64,000 nucleotides of DNA from Imbricaverruca yamaguchii (lineage: Eukaryota > Arthropoda > Thecostraca > Neoverrucidae). Positions 1 through 11,666 of the stretch are shown here, piece after piece. The translations under genes were made by a program, and so were the position numbers. The notes under the pieces are model-generated. The model did not search any database, was not told where the DNA came from, and saw only the letters and a program-made list of their open reading frames with translations. The stretch spans positions 3,590,001-3,654,000 of the forward strand of contig JAOTOL010001659.1 of the NCBI GenBank assembly GCA_034440575.1, written 5' to 3'. Numbering within the stretch: position 1 is the first letter of the stretch; each line of letters starts with the position of its first letter.

Positions 1-200
1 GAAGCCTGCCGGCGAAGACAAACGTCGGGTCAGCCACGTGGGCGATCGCGGCAACAACAGGTCGAAGGCAAGTGAAGAAATCCAGCTCCCGCAGGACGTC
101 ATGTCTGACGAGAACGGTGCGGGACGTCGTCACCAGTGGTAATCTGTAACCTGAATGTTCCAATGGCCATCTGACAGCCAGAAAATTGGTGTTTAAAATC
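1..200 (-). other. open stretch running off the window edge, unrecognised
   Basis: On the minus strand one frame stays open from about position 200 to the window start, roughly 65 codons, including residues such as LRELDFFTCLRPVVAAIAHV. It shows no start codon and is truncated by the window. Two acceptor-like CAG sites lie near 140-160 on the same strand. The plus strand is also open here for about 45 codons (KPAGEDKRRVSHVGDRGNN), so openness alone means little. It lies on the same strand as, and downstream of, the neuroligin exon at 3623-3775, but the residues do not resemble the part of neuroligin expected next. It could be a decayed retroelement, an unrelated exon or chance. Confidence 0.15.
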
Positions 201-634
201 TTTACCAATGCCACTTAGAGTTCGCTCCTTCGAGGTCAAATTTGCGCATTTGATTGGAGTGGAAGTACGGGCAGTAAGCTGAATGCTATTTGCTGGTGGC
301 TAGATATTTAATTTCTTGTTTTGTTCGACATCATTGACGAAAAACGTATGGCTCATAAATACCTGAATTTTCCGCTGATATTCTATACCTGCCGATTTTC
401 TCCACTTCCTGACCCTCGCTTTGCGCAGCTCGCGCTCTTTGTTTCCAAATGCGCTGTCATCATATATATTGTCATCGACGACTTCCAGTTTCAGTTTATG
501 AGTATCACCAGACAAAATCTCTCCTTTTGATGCAGTCTTCACACTTTTATGCGGCACTCCATCCATGCTTTGGTTTAAGTAAATATATCAGCGAGTTACG
601 AAATGTCTAAAGCGTATTCGTATCTCTCACGGTA
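201..634. other. anonymous sequence
   Basis: No feature recognised. Short ORFs are present on both strands over 300-566, but they overlap each other, resemble no known family and lack splice or promoter context. Confidence 0.5.
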
Positions 635-1212
635 CCAACCGCCGGCGGCAGCACCCCTGCTTCTGGCTAACCATGTGCCAACTGCTGGTGGCGGCGCCCC
701 TACTTCTGGCTGACCATGTGCCAACTGCTGGTGGCGGCGCCCCTACTTCTGGCTAACCATGTGCCAACTGCTGGTGGCGGCGCCCCTGCTTCTGGCTGAC
801 ACTGTACCAGCTGGTGGTGGGGGCGCCCCTACTTCTGGCTGACACTGTACCAGCTGGTGGTGGTGGCGCCCCTACTTCTGGCTGACACTGTACCAGCTGG
901 TGGTGGCGGGGCCCCTACTTCTGGCTGACACTCTAACAGCTGCCGGTGGCGGCGCCCCTACTTCTGGCTGACACTGTGCCAGCTGCCGGTGGGAGCGCCC
1001 CTACTTCTGGCTGACACTGTGCCAGCTGCCAGTGGGGGCACCCCTACTTCTGGCTGACACTGTACCAGCTGCCGGTGGGGGCGCCCCTACTTCTGGCTGA
1101 CACTGTACCAGCTGCCGGTGGGTGCGCCCCTACTTCTGGCTGACACTGCGCCAGCTGCCGGTGGGGGCGCCCCTACTTATGGCTGACGCTGTGCCAGCTG
1201 ACGGCGCCAGTT
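635..1212. repeat. 43-bp minisatellite, about 13 copies
   Basis: A tandem array whose unit contains CCCCTACTTCTGGCTGACAC followed by a TGTRCCAGCTGSYGGTGGGGGCG-like segment. The left copies carry a variant reading AACCATGTGCCAACTGCTGG, and copies from about 790 rightward are more uniform. The edges are slightly degenerate, typical of minisatellites. A 63-codon ORF over the right end is a by-product. Confidence 0.9.
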
Positions 1213-2459
1213 ACCAACAGCCCCGTGGTAGCATCACACAAGCATGTCAGATTTCAAATGCCCGTCTCATTCAATCATTGATTGTGCTTCTCTTTCTGTT
1301 AGTGTGTCATTAGCGTATGATTAATTGGCATCATGTGAAGAGCAATTCTTGCATTTCTTCCTCTCGTGGAGAACTCAATCCTCTCGCAACGTGATGTGGA
1401 GCAAGATGAACCAGGAGCAATAAGAATAATGGAAAGGTTCCATTCTGTTTTTTTTCGGGCATACATCCTACATATGCATGGAATCAGCTGATAGCAACAT
1501 TCTTATTGTTGAATAATATCAAAAGGCGGACTAGCCAATAATTCAATACTAGCAACTGTAAGTTGAAAAACATGCTCGGCTGGGCTCCACCTTGACGCCA
1601 GCCGAATAGTAGTCAGACTTGGCTGACCGGATACTGTTGTAGGTGGGGTATGTATCGGCTGCCTGTGCATTGGTCGACGGACGAGTGAACTGTCATGTCG
1701 CCTTGGCGTGACGCCCGCCGATAAACAGACCCAATGCCTCCCCGTTGCTGTACATTTTCTAGGAAGTGAGGCTGGCCGATGCAGCAGACGGTGCTCTTAC
1801 TTTGGTCGCACATGCAAGAGTTGCCGTCGACTCTTTCAGGACGAACAATAAATATTTCCGTCCCTCGGATATTGACCTTTTGGCAGTGTGCAAAAGTTTG
1901 TCGGCCTAGTGTTTGGTTAGACTAGCTGTCGCCTTTCTCTTCGCGTCCGCCGACTTCAGTTCGGAGAACTCACGGACGGGACGTCTCCGCTACGCTGAAG
2001 TGGACGGCCCGCTCGTCGGCACTGTTTTGAACATGTTCATTAACGTGTCATTCAGCCGAAGTTCGTGCTTGCGGACACATCGTTCCCTGTGCTGTCCAGC
2101 CTGATTCTAGCCAGCTCGTGTATTAGGAAGTTATGCAGGCACCTTTTACACTGCTTCAATCTTTCACCAGATAGCTGTGATCCTCTTTTGCAGACCAAAA
2201 ATCGGATTAAGCCATCAACTGCTGTCTTGATAACACCCGCATTCTGTTCAATGTACTCGAAGAGCTCCCCTGTCAGCACGGCTCCAAGAGTTGCAGCTTC
2301 ACATAGCCTTTAATCACGCTTTAGCCAGCCAGGACATTGCTCAGATCGACACAATCGGCGCCCGCGCAGTGCCGTGCAGATAATGCTCTCTTCTATACCG
2401 ATGGCTTGAAATGCACGAAGCTCACCGGTGTGCGTCAGTGACCTGAACACTATGCATGC
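1213..2459. other. anonymous sequence
   Basis: No gene, RNA or repeat recognised. ORFs of up to about 80 codons overlap on both strands near 1613-2313 and look like chance. Confidence 0.5.
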
Positions 2460-2475
2460 ACAGGTCGGATGACAA

Positions 2476-2535
2476 GGCCTTGTCCGCGGACATGTCCTCG
2501 CCATATGTCCGCCGGACATGTCCGCGCCATATTGT
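2476..2535. repeat. cluster of GGACATGTCC / CATATG palindromic motifs
   Basis: The heptamer ATGTCCG and its complement CGGACAT recur four or five times within 60 bp. They form overlapping imperfect palindromes around GGACATGTCC and CCATATGTCC. It may be a short decayed tandem or inverted repeat; no function is visible. Confidence 0.5.
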
Positions 2536-3189
2536 CCGGTCAGAATCTGGCTCGCCGCTGTTGTGACACCCGTCGCGCGTGGGTACCGGGACGACAGCGG
2601 ACGGCCGCCACACAGGGCCGTCAGCTGACGGCGGTGCCGCGCGCCTCCAGCACATTCGTACTAAAAGTGGAATTTATGGAGTTGGTGCAAAAATGCGCAA
2701 CTTTGAGCTTTGAATCAACTATCTGGAGGCATGAAGCTGTCGATGCGTTCAAAAATTCACACGGAACTCGGCGGAACTCATTTTATATCTGGGGAAAATT
2801 GCTTGAAATTATGATCGTATCACTGTCCGGGGCTTTTGTGTATGAAGCAGGTCAAACATTTTCTGTGAACATTGGTTGCGACAATTTTCGCAGGCGGATG
2901 AACCCAGCAGCACCATGCTACGTTTGCTTTCATGATGCCATCACCACATCAGGACTTTCAGCTTTGTGCACGCAGCTAGTTCCCAGCGCAGCTCGGAAAG
3001 CGGCTAAACATCGCTGCATTATCTGAGTGTGACAGCATACAGCACTAACAAGGTGATGTCGACAGTCAAAATGAACGCAACCATCGAATTCACCGTTCAT
3101 GTTACGCATGCACACGTGGTCAGAACTAACAAAGTTAATTGTTCACTTTAAACAAATAAAATTGTGGTTTTGAATGCGATCTGACCCAC
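2536..3189. other. anonymous sequence with a 185-codon unrecognised ORF
   Basis: A plus-strand ORF spans about 2469-3026, beginning inside the palindromic cluster. The peptide is rich in Cys and Arg at its start and mixed afterwards, with no recognisable domain, signal peptide or repeated motif. Because its start lies in repetitive DNA and no splice context is evident, I treat it as probable chance. Confidence 0.3.
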
Positions 3190-3605
3190 TGTACCGCCGG
3201 CCGAGCAGTGAACAGTGACCGAGAGCTACGCCGCCCGGCGAGCAGTGACCAGTGACCGAGCGTTGTGCCGCCGGCCGAGCAGTGAACAGTGACCGAGTGC
3301 TGTGCTGCCGGCCGAGCAGTAAACAGTGACCGAGCGCTACACCACCGGCTGAGCAGTGAACAGTGACCGAGCGCTACACCGCCGGCCGAGCAGTGAACAG
3401 TGACCGAGCGCTACGCCGCCGGCCGAGCAGTGAACAGTGACCGAGAGCTACGCCACCCGCGAGCAGTGACCAGCACCGGATTGTCCCGGCCGAGCAGTGA
3501 ACGCTCACGCCGAGCAGTGACCAGTGACCGAGCGCTGCCGCCGGCCGAGCAGTGACCCCCCCGCCGGCCGAACAGTGAACAGTGACCAGCACCGCGTCAC
3601 CGCCT
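3190..3605. repeat. 37-bp minisatellite downstream of the neuroligin exon
   Basis: About 11 units, each containing GCCGGCCGAGCAGTGAACAG followed by TGACCGAGCGCTACRCC. Several units are truncated near 3470-3600, next to the exon. On the minus strand the array lies in the intron following the exon at 3623-3775, starting within about 20 bp of the 5' splice site. Confidence 0.9.
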
Positions 3606-3616
3606 GACTAATGCAC

Positions 3617-3622
3617 ACTCAC
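3617..3622 (-). other. 5' splice site (GTGAGT) of the neuroligin exon
   Basis: The exon's last base is G and is followed on the minus strand by GTGAGTG, a near-consensus U2-type donor. This ends the open frame just after the LGVLG motif, where many cholinesterase-family genes carry an intron. Confidence 0.75.
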
Positions 3623-3775
3623 CGAGCACGCCTAGCCGGTAGTTGAGGGTGACCACGATGACCCTGCCGTAGCTGGCGAGCACGGTGCCGTCGTAGACGT
3701 TGCCGGCGGACCAGCCGTACGAGTCGCCGTGGATGTAGACCATGACGGGCAGGAGCGGCACGGCACCGCGCTGGC
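3623..3775 (-). CDS. neuroligin-type cholinesterase-like adhesion protein, single internal exon
   Basis: This 153-bp internal exon encodes the region just after the start of the esterase-like fold in neuroligins, postsynaptic transmembrane adhesion proteins that bind neurexins. The minus-strand frame reads [18 protein letters not shown], then [20 protein letters not shown] and RLGVLG. The VYIHG, YDG, VLASYG and NYRLGVLG blocks are typical of neuroligins. Active esterases usually have HGGG at the oxyanion hole; here it is HGDS, which suits a non-catalytic neuroligin. The exon follows a pyrimidine-rich acceptor ending CTCTCCCTCAG and ends at a G followed by a GTGAGT donor. Both edges are in phase 1, so the exon is symmetric. 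No other exon was recognised. A close carboxylesterase paralogue is possible but less likely. Confidence 0.85.
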
Positions 3776-3792
3776 CTGAGGGAGAGACGGGG
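3776..3792 (-). other. 3' splice site of the neuroligin exon
   Basis: On the minus strand the sequence reads CCCCGTCTCTCCCTCAG immediately before the exon. This pyrimidine tract plus CAG is also the first piece of the 37-bp minisatellite unit that continues upstream, so it is the most exon-proximal of a long series of near-identical acceptor-like sites. Confidence 0.75.
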
Positions 3793-4790
3793 CTGGTGAG
3801 GTGTCACCGGAGCTGAGGGAGAGACGGGGCTGGTGAGGTGTCACCGGAACTGAACCAGGCGGACCTGAGGGAGAGACGGGGCTTGTGAGGCGTCACCGGA
3901 GCTGAGGGAGAGACGGGGCTGGTGAGGCGTCACCGGAGCTGAACCTGGCGGACCTGAAGGAGAGGCGGGGCTGGTGAGGCGTCACCGGAGCTGAACCGGG
4001 CGGACCTGAGGGAGAGGCGGGGCTGGTGAGGTGTCACCGGAGCTGAGGGAGAGACGGGGCTGGTGAGGTGTCACCGGAGCTGAGGAAGAGACGGGGCTGG
4101 TGAGGCGTCACCGGAGCTGAACCTGGCGGACCTGAGGGAGAGGCGGGGCTGGTGAGGCGTTACCGGAGCTGAGGGAGAGACGGGGCTGGTGAGGCGTCAC
4201 CGGAGCTGAGGGAGAGGCGGGGCTGGTGAGGCGTCACCGGAGCTGAGGGAGAGACTGGTCTGGTGAGGCGTCACCGGAGCTGAGGGAGAGGCGGGGCTGG
4301 TGAGGCGTCACCGGAGCTGATGGGGAGAGACTGGTCTGGTGAGGCGTCACCGGAGCTGAGGAGGGAGAGCGGGGGCTGGTGAGGCGTCACCGGAGCTGAG
4401 GGAGAGACGGGGCTGGTGAGGCGTCACCGGAGCTGAGGGAGAGGCGGGGCTGGTGAGGCGTCACCGGAGCTGAGGGAGAGGCGGGGCTGGTGAGGCGTCA
4501 CCGGAGCTGAGGGAGAGGCGGGGCTGGTGAGGTGTCACCGGAGCTGAGGAAGAGACGGGAATGGTGAGGTGTCACCGGAGCTGAACCGGGCGGACCTGAG
4601 GAAGGGACGGGGCTGGTGAGGCGTCACCGGAGCTGAGGGAGAGGCGGGACTGGTGAGGCGCCACCGGAGCTGAGGGAGAGACGGGGCTGGTGAGGCGTCA
4701 CCGGAGCTGAGGGAGAGGCGGGGCTGGTGAGGCGTGACAGGAGCTGAGGGAGAGGCGGGGCTGGTGAGGCGTTGCCGGAACTGTACCGCG
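3776..4790. repeat. 37-bp minisatellite carrying copies of the intron acceptor
   Basis: About 25 units. The plus-strand unit contains CTGAGGGAGAGACGGGGCTG followed by GTGAGGCGTCACCGGAG. Some units carry a 15-bp insertion of the type CTGAACCTGGCGGAC, making 52-bp variants. Read on the gene's strand, each unit ends with a pyrimidine tract and CTCAG, matching the functional acceptor. Units also carry a GGTGACGCC segment that weakly resembles a donor. The exon-proximal edge coincides exactly with the exon start. Confidence 0.9.
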
Positions 4791-6090
4791 CCGGCTCGGG
4801 ATGCAGAGTGCTCGCCGGACGTCCCAGGGCGGTCTCGTTCTGGCCTGCGATACAGAGAGCTGGTCAGATATTCCAGGACTGTCTATGCTGGTCACGGACA
4901 CACCAGATGCACATCGATGCCGGAATACCCTAGTTGGCTGCGGACATCCTGTTCATGTCAGGAATTAATTCCTGCACTTGAACAAAAATGGATGTAATGT
5001 TTCATGAGATGAATGAATGGAACGGTTTTATTAAATTCATTGCACGCTTTACCGTTGATTGCAATTATGCAGTTAAAATGTCCAGAACATGTTTTAACTG
5101 AGCGAGGGTCAACGCTTCAGCGGAACGTCATGATCAAGAGCAACACGAAACACGAGTACCAAGCGAAAAATATATGAACGTATGTCCAATGGATCATCAG
5201 TCCTCATCAATGTAATAACCGCAAACGAACATGACGTACATCACTGCAACTATAACGCCATGGGCAAGATTGATGACATGGTGACTAATAACGTGGCCAA
5301 TGCCCACTCTATTTTAAGTACGATACCCTACAAACATATTTGTATGTACACACATGCATGCATACATGTATTTAGCGCAGACATATATGTGCTCCCACTT
5401 TACATTGTATGTACAATTACATACCTATTCAGAGTCGGTCAGTGGCGGCCATTTACATATGATCAGTCGTAGATATGCTCGCATGGTCAAAATGGCATGT
5501 AAATCATGCTGCGAGCGCATCCGACCTGCCTGGCGCCACAGCCTACCCGCGGCCGCTAACTGCCGCGGGCGCTAACTGCCGCCCGGTACCCAGGCTCGAC
5601 CCGGGCACACGCTTGGCTACCGCACGGTGGATACCCGGCCTGCTACTAATTATGATTGGCCGCCACACTCCCGTGCACGTCAGACGCCACGAACGGACAT
5701 AATACTGGTGGCGCCACATAATACCGGTGGCGCGGCCCTGGTGGTGGGTTTGTGAAAGAACACCACCAGAGGGTGGGGTGGCTCTGATTCAAGCTATGTT
5801 CTGTTTCTAGAGAAGGTGCAAGTTATTTTCAATTGTCAAGTTTGGACAAGATTTAAACAAGCTCTCTTATGGTCAGTTGTTCGTTTTATTATGAAATAAT
5901 CTTACCCTGACACTTTACCCTTAAAGTGAAATGGGAGCAATTGCCCACTCAACATCTTGTGATAAAAAAAAACATAAGTCATACATCTACTGTGTGATGT
6001 GCTGACAATTTCCAATGTTCTTAGCTAAGTGAAAATCGAACCTGCTACATTTGATATCATCTGGAATAACTGCCACGAAAGTTTAATCAC
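4791..6090. other. anonymous sequence
   Basis: No gene recognised. On the minus strand a pyrimidine-rich TCTCTGTATCGCAG lies just upstream of the minisatellite (about 4844-4857), but the bases after it do not encode recognisable neuroligin. Near 5700-5735 a 15-16-bp ATAATACYGGTGGCGC sequence occurs twice. Confidence 0.45.
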
Positions 6091-6093
6091 GTT

Positions 6094-6475
6094 ACATTTG
6101 CACTCAATTCCGGAATTTGTGTCCCGAATTATCCCATTATATTCCTTCAAATTGTACATCAGATACTCTACGTTAGCGAATTATTTTTCAATGGTCTCAA
6201 ATATACCAACATGAAATCAGCAGCTGCCTTCTGATGCCATACTCAATACATCTAACCATGCCATTTTGCACTCAGCTTCAGGATGTTTCTGTCTCGAATT
6301 ATCACATCGTATTCTTTTTGTTTGTATTTGAGATGTTCTACATCAACGAATTTATCTCCAATGGTCTGAAATAAACCGACATAAATTTTCTGCTTTCTGA
6401 TGCCACACTCGATCGACTACGTTTACAAATATCTAGCCTTGTCATTTTTGCCTTTTGACATGAAGCTTTCCTGCA
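6094..6475. repeat. diverged tandem repeat, period about 178 bp
   Basis: Two long copies and part of a third are aligned by eye. Shared landmarks in order are TTTGCACTCA, GTCYCGAATTATC, a TATTC-rich stretch, CTACRTYARCGAATT, CAATGGTCT and TTCTGATGCCAYACTC. The first copy runs about 6094-6270, the second about 6271-6435 and a partial third follows. The unit is close to nucleosomal length and AT-rich, as satellite DNA often is. Confidence 0.6.
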
Positions 6476-9400
6476 TTATTGAGGTTCTGTCATGGCTCGA
6501 TCCACGTCAAGCGCCAACGGTTGCCGCCCGGAGGACCCTAGGGCCGCTGAACGATGGCATAACAAAAAGTAAAGTTCCACCCTTCAACAATAGGTAAACA
6601 ACATCGGCTCGGCCATGCTAAAATGGTATAGAAGAAATTCGCGATTGCAGATGCACTCTTTAAGTTTAACGCCCACAAACACCGTGTTCTTAAACAATAT
6701 CTAGAAAACCTGTCGGCCTCAGCTGCAATGGTGGCCGAACTCATGCCAGGTACATCGACTACCGTTTCAAATCTGGAAATCTGCCTGTAACTTTGGCGTT
6801 GGGGCCCATTAACATTGCGTCTGACGTGTGACGATGTGACTTTACATGTTTGACCCTGAGTTGGTGATCTGTCTGTCTGCCCGTGGACGTCAACGGCAAC
6901 ACACCTCTGCACGACACGCTCGCCTCCCAGTGTACCAGCTGGGCGACGGGACAGCGGAGCAGGATAGTCCAATAGTGAGTTCAGATGGAGGAAAGTGCAG
7001 GTGGACCGATATTACGAGGTGACATTCGACGAAAACGTATCGTTTTCAAGTGATGTTTTTCCACTATATGAGCGCAAAACGACCCATGTACCTCGAGCAG
7101 CCGCAAACAGCAATCCATCACCACGACCAATTATTTGGCCCAAATGCACCGTTAACTTCACCTCTTCATTGGATAACTCATGGAACAACCGCTGACAATG
7201 TTCCCAACTCTTAAACATCTGATTATCGGGACAGACTTTCATTCGGCACTCTCGCCCTCACCCGCTGAAGATGCTGCCATCTATATCACAAGGATACTAT
7301 TAGTTCGCAATCAGTTTCCTAGATGTCGCAGGCTGCGCGGTGAGTTGAGCCATCGACCATCTCCAGCTCAGGAGAAAGTTTGTTGGTAGAACACGCAATG
7401 ACGGCAAATGAAGCTGTGAATGAGTTTACTTTCTGGGGCATTAATCTTGGCTTACGTCCACCGCTGCCTCTAAAACAGGATTGAGGTGGTGTTGTTTTGC
7501 AGCTGGGATTTGTATGGTTATGTCTTTACAGGGTGCACTCCGAACGGCGGATCCAGTCGCCAAGCAGGCATATATTCATTATCTGGGGGAGGGGGATTGG
7601 TTGACATGTCCCGCCAAATTTCTGAAATGTGGCAAATTTTCTCCTTAAATTTATTTCGTGTCCTCCCAAGCCCTAACAACTAAAATACCTGTTTATGATT
7701 GCAGCAAAATTTTAAGTTATATATAAAGTGAAAGATGCTATGTACAACAATCACCCAAATTACTAGAAGCTGATCGGGCAAATGAACGAACTTTATAAGC
7801 TAATCGTCGTCGCAAAATCTCCGAGCAGTAAATCAGCAAACGCTAAAAATTTCTTCTTCCAGGCCATTCTTGATTTGCATAAAATTTGACCATATTATGG
7901 TTTTGCTTCGGTGGATAATTGCCCGTTGCGAGGCCACATATTTGCGTTATCTTATCGCTTTATGCATATCAGATTACCTTTTCCTGTAAATATACCGATT
8001 TATCTTGAGCAAACATGACTCTGGGTGTCCTTGGTTATCTTCAATACTACCGAGGGGCACTTGGTCAGCCTTAATCACGTCCACGTCAAGTCAACGTCGT
8101 ATTCGTATTCGTATTCAGCGACGAGTTCACCAGAGACGTACTTGTATTGGTATTGGCATTCAGCGACTGGTTTATGATCGTTCGAATTAATTACCACCAG
8201 TATCTTCTTCCTGTACCCTGGAAAATATTACAAGCGGAATACATACGGAAAATATGGAAATCGGAGGAAGACTGGGAGCATTTATTCCTAACGGTCATTC
8301 ATGACGATGATATAAATTGAAGCTTAGCACAGGTGAGTGAATCAGAAGTTTGATGGGGAAGCCTCCCTACGTAAGGTCACACGTCACACAGAACCTATCG
8401 GGTGGATCCTGCACTTACTACCATTGACCGAAATTCGCCTTCCGTTTGGGAGCGTTGATGGGCGGTTGACCCCGCCACGAGTGCTCGGTCACGGCTGTTT
8501 GGTTTCTGCACCTCCGGCCTCACCGGGCCAGGTGCGAGCCGATCCGGCCAACCCAGCCGTAAATAACCGACCACTTTTGTCGCTCGAACATTGTTTTGCT
8601 TGGAGGCCCACCAACCCCGTGCCTTCAGGACTTGGTGAGCTGTAGGAAGTGCCGTTGGTCTTGCAAAAAAAAGAGGGAAAAATACACCAAACTTAATTGT
8701 CCAGCAGGATGAATAGCGTAATTTGAAAAGCAAAAACTATATCAAGGACGAGGTTTCTAAAACGTTTGGCAAACTCGGGTGAGTGCTTCTTCTTCCCATC
8801 ATTTTTTCTCTAGTTGTAGGATTTTTTTTTAATTCGGGCCGACAGCACATCGTAGTTTATTAATGCGACTTGTGTGCAGAACATCGTTCTACCCACACAT
8901 TTTCATTGGCTTGTGGGCGAATAAAACGTCTTACGTCATTTTTCCTCCTCAAATTCCCACGGTCCTTCTAGGTATGGTTGAACCTTTTCTTGCCTTCTTG
9001 TATCCTTCTTCCCTTATGGAGCGGAGGGGATGGAGGGATGGTACAGGCATATTCTTTTAACCTGCAAGGGAAAGGCTGTGTAGATGTTTTCGGGCTTTCT
9101 TGATTAGCTGACATTGACAGTATTATTTTTTTGCTATGAGATGATAAATGTATGTCGTGATGAAGAAGTTGAAGTAATCATGCGCACTCTGTGCTTACAT
9201 TAAGCAACATTTACACAAGATGGACGCAATGCATGCATCCACGTTATGAACTTTGCAAAACAGCTAGGCTTCCTGCTGCAATTCCATCAAATTTGATTTA
9301 CAGAAAAGGAAATGCACACCATCGTTTCTGTCTGTTGAACTTCACCGTGGAGACTGTCAGATCGAATTTGCATCTGGAGAGGGGGAGGGCACTATTTTTA

Positions 9401-9590
9401 GTTGTTCTATTTCCCCGGCGGGTTCCACTGATCGAAACAGATGGAGGATTTGTCACATCTCGATTCTTTCCGCGGACGTCTTCCACTAAAAAATGCAAAG
9501 GCGGGGCACACTGGAGACTTCCTCAGTGATGCCTTCAGTAACAAAAAAAAAATTTTGTGATGAGGAGATGGTGTAGACGCACCTACCCGA
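6476..9590. other. anonymous sequence
   Basis: No convincing gene. ORFs of 60-144 codons on both strands (for example minus 6538-6972 and both strands around 8337-8733) overlap one another and show no known domain. A short CGTATT repeat lies at 8098-8118. Confidence 0.45.
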
Positions 9591-10020
9591 CGGAGCCCCT
9601 TTGCCACTCGGGTGCATACCTCCAGGTGCATTCCCCCTTTCCCTACCCCCAACCCCTGTGCCTGGATCTGCCAGTGGCAGAGATGACATTGTAGACACTG
9701 GCTCTGGTGGCACACTGACACGTCTGCGGTGCCGATGTCGTGAAGTGGTGGAGGGGAGGCGTTGACATCGGCAGCACTGGCGACAGCGGCTCTTACTTGG
9801 GCAAAGCCGAAGATCAGCCGAGTCAAATCGCTCAGCGAAACATCACGGCTTTTGGGAGCATTCTTTCGAATTCGCACCAACGTCCCTATGCTGAATATAA
9901 GAAAAATATAGAATGTCAATTCGAGCACCTTCCACTTCCTCCCTGTTTCCTAACACATAGGCAGAGCTTGGGCAGTGGCTGCTCTAAAGCCGGAGAGCTG
10001 ACGCCGGCGACAATGAATTT
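9591..10020. other. anonymous sequence
   Basis: Nothing recognised. The minus-strand ORF at 9407-9928 (173 codons) is low-complexity in places and has no recognisable motif. Confidence 0.4.
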
Positions 10021-10025
10021 CTGTC

Positions 10026-10190
10026 AATGACACCGGTGGCACTGACACTGTGTCACCGACACCAGCGACACTGACACAGACGGCAATGACACTGCATCTT
10101 TGACAGAGGCGGCACTGACGTTGTTCCACTGACACCGGCGGTACCGAAACTGTGTCACTGACACCGGTGGCACTGATTCTGCATCTTCCA
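10026..10190. repeat. degenerate GACACCGG/GGCACTGACAC tandem repeat
   Basis: Phrases such as GACACCGGTGGCACTGA and GTGTCACYGACACC recur at intervals of about 17-18 bp and in longer blocks. It looks like an old, strongly diverged minisatellite. Confidence 0.55.
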
Positions 10191-11664
10191 CATAGATGTC
10201 ACTAATGCACGCCCATGTCATGAATCAGTCGCGCACCCAGGGGTGACCAAGGGCCACAGTTCCTCCCCGATATTCGGCTTCGTAATAGAAGTAGAATGTT
10301 TTGCTCTGATTGATGACGATAGGTGCAAAAAATCGAGTACATTCCATGAGGAACCTTTTTATGTTTAGGAGAAATAGCACAGCTTTTCTGCCACTTTTCA
10401 GCTTTCGTCTTTTATCTTTCGTTCTTCCAACTGCAATTTTATTTTCATTGGTTGCCTTGGCCCCATAAAAAGTCATTTTCAGGGGGCCGCTCCGCCAGAA
10501 TTTATAGAATCTGGACAATTTGAACAGCAGTGATATACCGACACAAATTAAAGACACAAAATGTTGCTAAATGACGAGAACGTGATCTTGAACTATATAA
10601 CATAAAACCTGCTTTGCTGCGAGGGAAGCTGTTTTGGCATTTCTCTCTTTCAGATATGCATTTTTCGCTTGGAATTCTTAGCACGGTTATAGATTAGGCC
10701 TAATAATCCTTTTAAAAAACGAGATGCCGAAAGATTGAAACGACAATACGGATGAACAGGTCCTAGTGCATCATTGAGTAAATAAGCGTCTGCATTCCAA
10801 TCATAAGTGGGCAATCTTCCCGCACAAAGGATGCCATGCAAATTTCCCCGAGACCTCTCCATAGTGAATGCGAAGAAGAACAACAAGCAAATCCTCCATT
10901 GAGGTGCCCAAAAGACGAGTAAGTTATTAGCTGATGTAGTGCACACATTTCCGCTGTAAATTCCAGCCCCTACTTTGCTTCGGAGCCAATTGACAGGTCA
11001 GTTTAAACAGAGAAGCAGTATGCTAAACAATGCAGTTAAATCCTATCAAGGCACTTGCTATCCCAAGTGGTAGGGTGGAGTGTTGAAAGTATAAGCAGAA
11101 GTACAATGACAAAACAAATTGTATGGTGCCCCTGTGAATTTTGCCTCACAAATGATCGAAAGTTATTGGCTTTATGCTCTCGGTTTGCTTAAATATCGTG
11201 ATATAACAGCAGTTTGGTGCTGAATAAGGCGTTTGGCTAGGGATGTGTGTGCAAAGAAGGGGTGGATGATGATCAGAACGAATATAATGGCGTGGATTAA
11301 GATGCATCCACATACATTCGTAATAATCCTCACCAGGTTTATCAGCCAACTCTGACCATAGATGGGGCAAGGAATCCTTTCCCCTTGTACTGGCCACTGA
11401 TACACGTTCCTCAAAACGTCATAAAAATTGCATGAACAAAATTATTTCAAGTATTCCTTTCCATCGATAAAAATCCCAGAGCTACTGTCATGGCGAATAC
11501 GATTCATAGAATATCTTAGAATCGTCGCAATAATAAACAAGTTAGTAGAGATAGCAACAGTGCGCAGTGTTGGTGGTATAGGTCTGAGGTTTGGGAAATA
11601 TTGCCAGAATCCACCCAACGCCTCCTTTCAGACTGATAAAACGAACAGAGCTGCACCTACTACT
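10191..11664. other. anonymous AT-rich sequence
   Basis: No gene, RNA or repeat recognised. Minus-strand ORFs at 10225-10557 and 10650-10946 have no identifiable domain. Confidence 0.45.
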
Positions 11665-11666
11665 CC

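Noticed and set aside
4698..4870. Possible upstream neuroligin exon after a CTCTGTATCGCAG acceptor-like site
   Set aside because: The following codons do not resemble any part of neuroligin and lead straight into the minisatellite without a good donor.
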